NCBI GenBank assembly: GCA_003116995.1
Contig: BDSL01000008.1
Location: 930,001 to 994,000, forward strand
Reading direction: 5' to 3'
DNA: 64,000 bases
Source: Yamagishiella unicocca
Taxonomy: Eukaryota; Chlorophyta; Chlorophyceae; Chlamydomonadales; Volvocaceae
The notes beneath the pieces were generated by a model that was not told the DNA's origin, ran no database searches, and worked only from the letters and a program-made list of their open reading frames with translations. The position numbers were made by a program, and so were the translations under genes. Each line of letters starts with the position of its first letter. Within the stretch, counting starts at the first letter, position 1. Below are positions 63,301 to 64,000 of this stretch, piece after piece.

Positions 63301-64000
63301 TAGGAAAGGTAGGCAACACACATCGATCGGGTCTTTGCAAGGAGCAGGGCGGAATATGAAGGTCATCAGCAACTCCTAGGCAACGGAACATGTGTGTTCC
63401 CTACCTGCTCCTCCACCTGAAGGTGAAGTATTATTGATGAAGTGGCAATTAGCTATTGATGCGCCAGCAAAGCCCACTCTGATTCCAGTGAGACCTCCAC
63501 CACCTTTACGTACAATCCCACGCAGGCGTGCCAATGCAGGCACGGTTCACACCAGTAGTTAATACATTCAGTTACGTATGATGGAAGTGTCCATCTGTAA
63601 GCCAGCTGTGCGCACTTACCAAGGCCTTCATCCGCACTGGGGCCCGTATAGTTGTATGTCATAACATTATCTGCAAATGTGCTTCTTGAAACGTTGAATC
63701 CACCAACAGACTCGATGTAAGCCCCTCCATTTTGATTTTTAATGAACCTGAAAAGTCATAGACATACATAGCACTAAAAGACTGGTACTTGGATGTGCAA
63801 GTTGGCTCAATGGAAGTAGCTAGAGGGCAGCAGTCGCTCTGTGCTTTCGGCCACATACATCAGAGCTTTTGTACATTCAAAGCGAGGCGATTATTGCGCC
63901 CGAGCAAGCTTACCGACAGTCGCTGATGTTAATGAAGAATGTTTGACTGACATACAATGGCCGCTCGCCTGTGATACAATTGGACTTCAGCTCCGCAGTA
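51332..64000 (-). CDS. Multi-exon surface protein: beta-helix repeats, Cys-rich stalk, about nine TM segments (5' partial)
   Basis: The gene enters from the right edge. Supported exons include 64000-63914, 63747-63620, 63503-63405, 62925-62795, 62562-62413, 62249-62185, 61989-61878, 61293-61070, 60978-60657, 60506-60365, 60116-59931, 59650-59521, 59346-58817, 58608-58471, 58172-58032, 57983-57783, 57668-57558, 57462-57379, 55954-55415, 55241-55151, 54845-54689, 54092-53909, 53695-53575, 53437-53299, exons near 53042 and 52471, then 52335, 52048-51968, 51808-51729, 51599-51500 and 51373-51332. A few junctions (63.4-62.9, 62.2-62.0, 57.3-56.0, 54.7-54.1 kb) are unresolved. The ectodomain repeats 'GG(G)-x-hydrophobic ... 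F-x-N-N-x-A' units (MFFNNTANGGGALYL), as in right-handed beta-helix/Pmp-like proteins. Next come GCC2/GCC3-like Cys modules (CIKCKPGSYNLD, CAEGYTGTLCGECKPSFG), then hydrophobic spans such as VLATLFTLLSFALAL and WWESVILLRQLTLAAV. It is likely a plasma-membrane receptor or adhesin-like protein; ligand unknown. Codons are not GC3-rich. Confidence 0.75.
60004..60057 (-). repeat. 27-bp in-frame duplication in a beta-helix exon
   Basis: The minus strand reads GGTTACATGGGTATCCGTGG plus AATGGAC twice in tandem, encoding GYMGIRGMD twice. The copies are nearly identical, so the duplication is recent. It sits inside exon 60116-59931. Confidence 0.9.

Overview
This window is nuclear DNA of a eukaryotic green alga, most likely a volvocalean or otherwise Chlamydomonas-like chlorophyte. 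The evidence is intron-rich genes with GT-AG introns (often G|GTGGGT or G|GTGAGT), GC-ending codons in the housekeeping genes, long Ala/Gly/Gln/Pro low-complexity stretches inside proteins, and TGTAA poly(A) signals shortly after several stop codons. I see no bacterial operon, CRISPR array, tRNA or rRNA. Gene models were spliced by eye; for most of them every intron phase closes and the summed exon length is a multiple of three, which is the main support.

Layout: (1) 0.9-1.8 kb, a three-exon fragment of an unrecognised + strand gene. (2) 2.6-4.0 kb, a + strand proline-rich repeat protein whose antisense strand is also open. (3) 5.8-13.0 kb, a complete 16-exon minus-strand BAR-PH-ArfGAP-ankyrin protein (ACAP/AGD type, 931 aa). 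(4) 13.7-16.0 kb, a minus-strand ELL-associated factor (EAF, 475 aa), divergent from (5) 16.9-20.2 kb, an ARMT1/DUF89 protein (525 aa) on +. (6) 20.2-23.6 kb, mostly gene-poor, with a GC3-rich ORF that looks frameshifted and a double-hairpin element. (7) 23.6-25.7 kb, a minus-strand secreted two-domain expansin-like protein (320 aa, 11 exons). (8) 26.1-29.6 kb, GPI8/PIG-K, the catalytic subunit of GPI transamidase (413 aa), minus. (9) 30.3-34.4 kb, a + strand SnoaL/NTF2-like protein with a long Ser/Ala linker. (10) 36.2-50.1 kb, one 12-exon + strand gene of about 3188 aa, tentatively a SHOC1/ZIP2-type meiotic XPF-like protein embedded in low-complexity sequence. (11) 51.3-64.0 kb, a minus-strand gene running off the right edge, encoding a beta-helix repeat ectodomain, a Cys-rich stalk and about nine membrane segments.

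The neighbours are not an obvious pathway. They cover membrane traffic (ArfGAP), transcription elongation (EAF), protein repair or methylation (ARMT1), GPI-anchor attachment, cell-wall or surface proteins (expansin-like, Pro-rich, beta-helix) and possibly meiotic crossover. Two features stand out: a compositional split, with housekeeping genes GC3-rich and surface-protein genes much less GC-rich, and an abundance of introns carrying minisatellites, three of which copy the splice sites of the giant gene.
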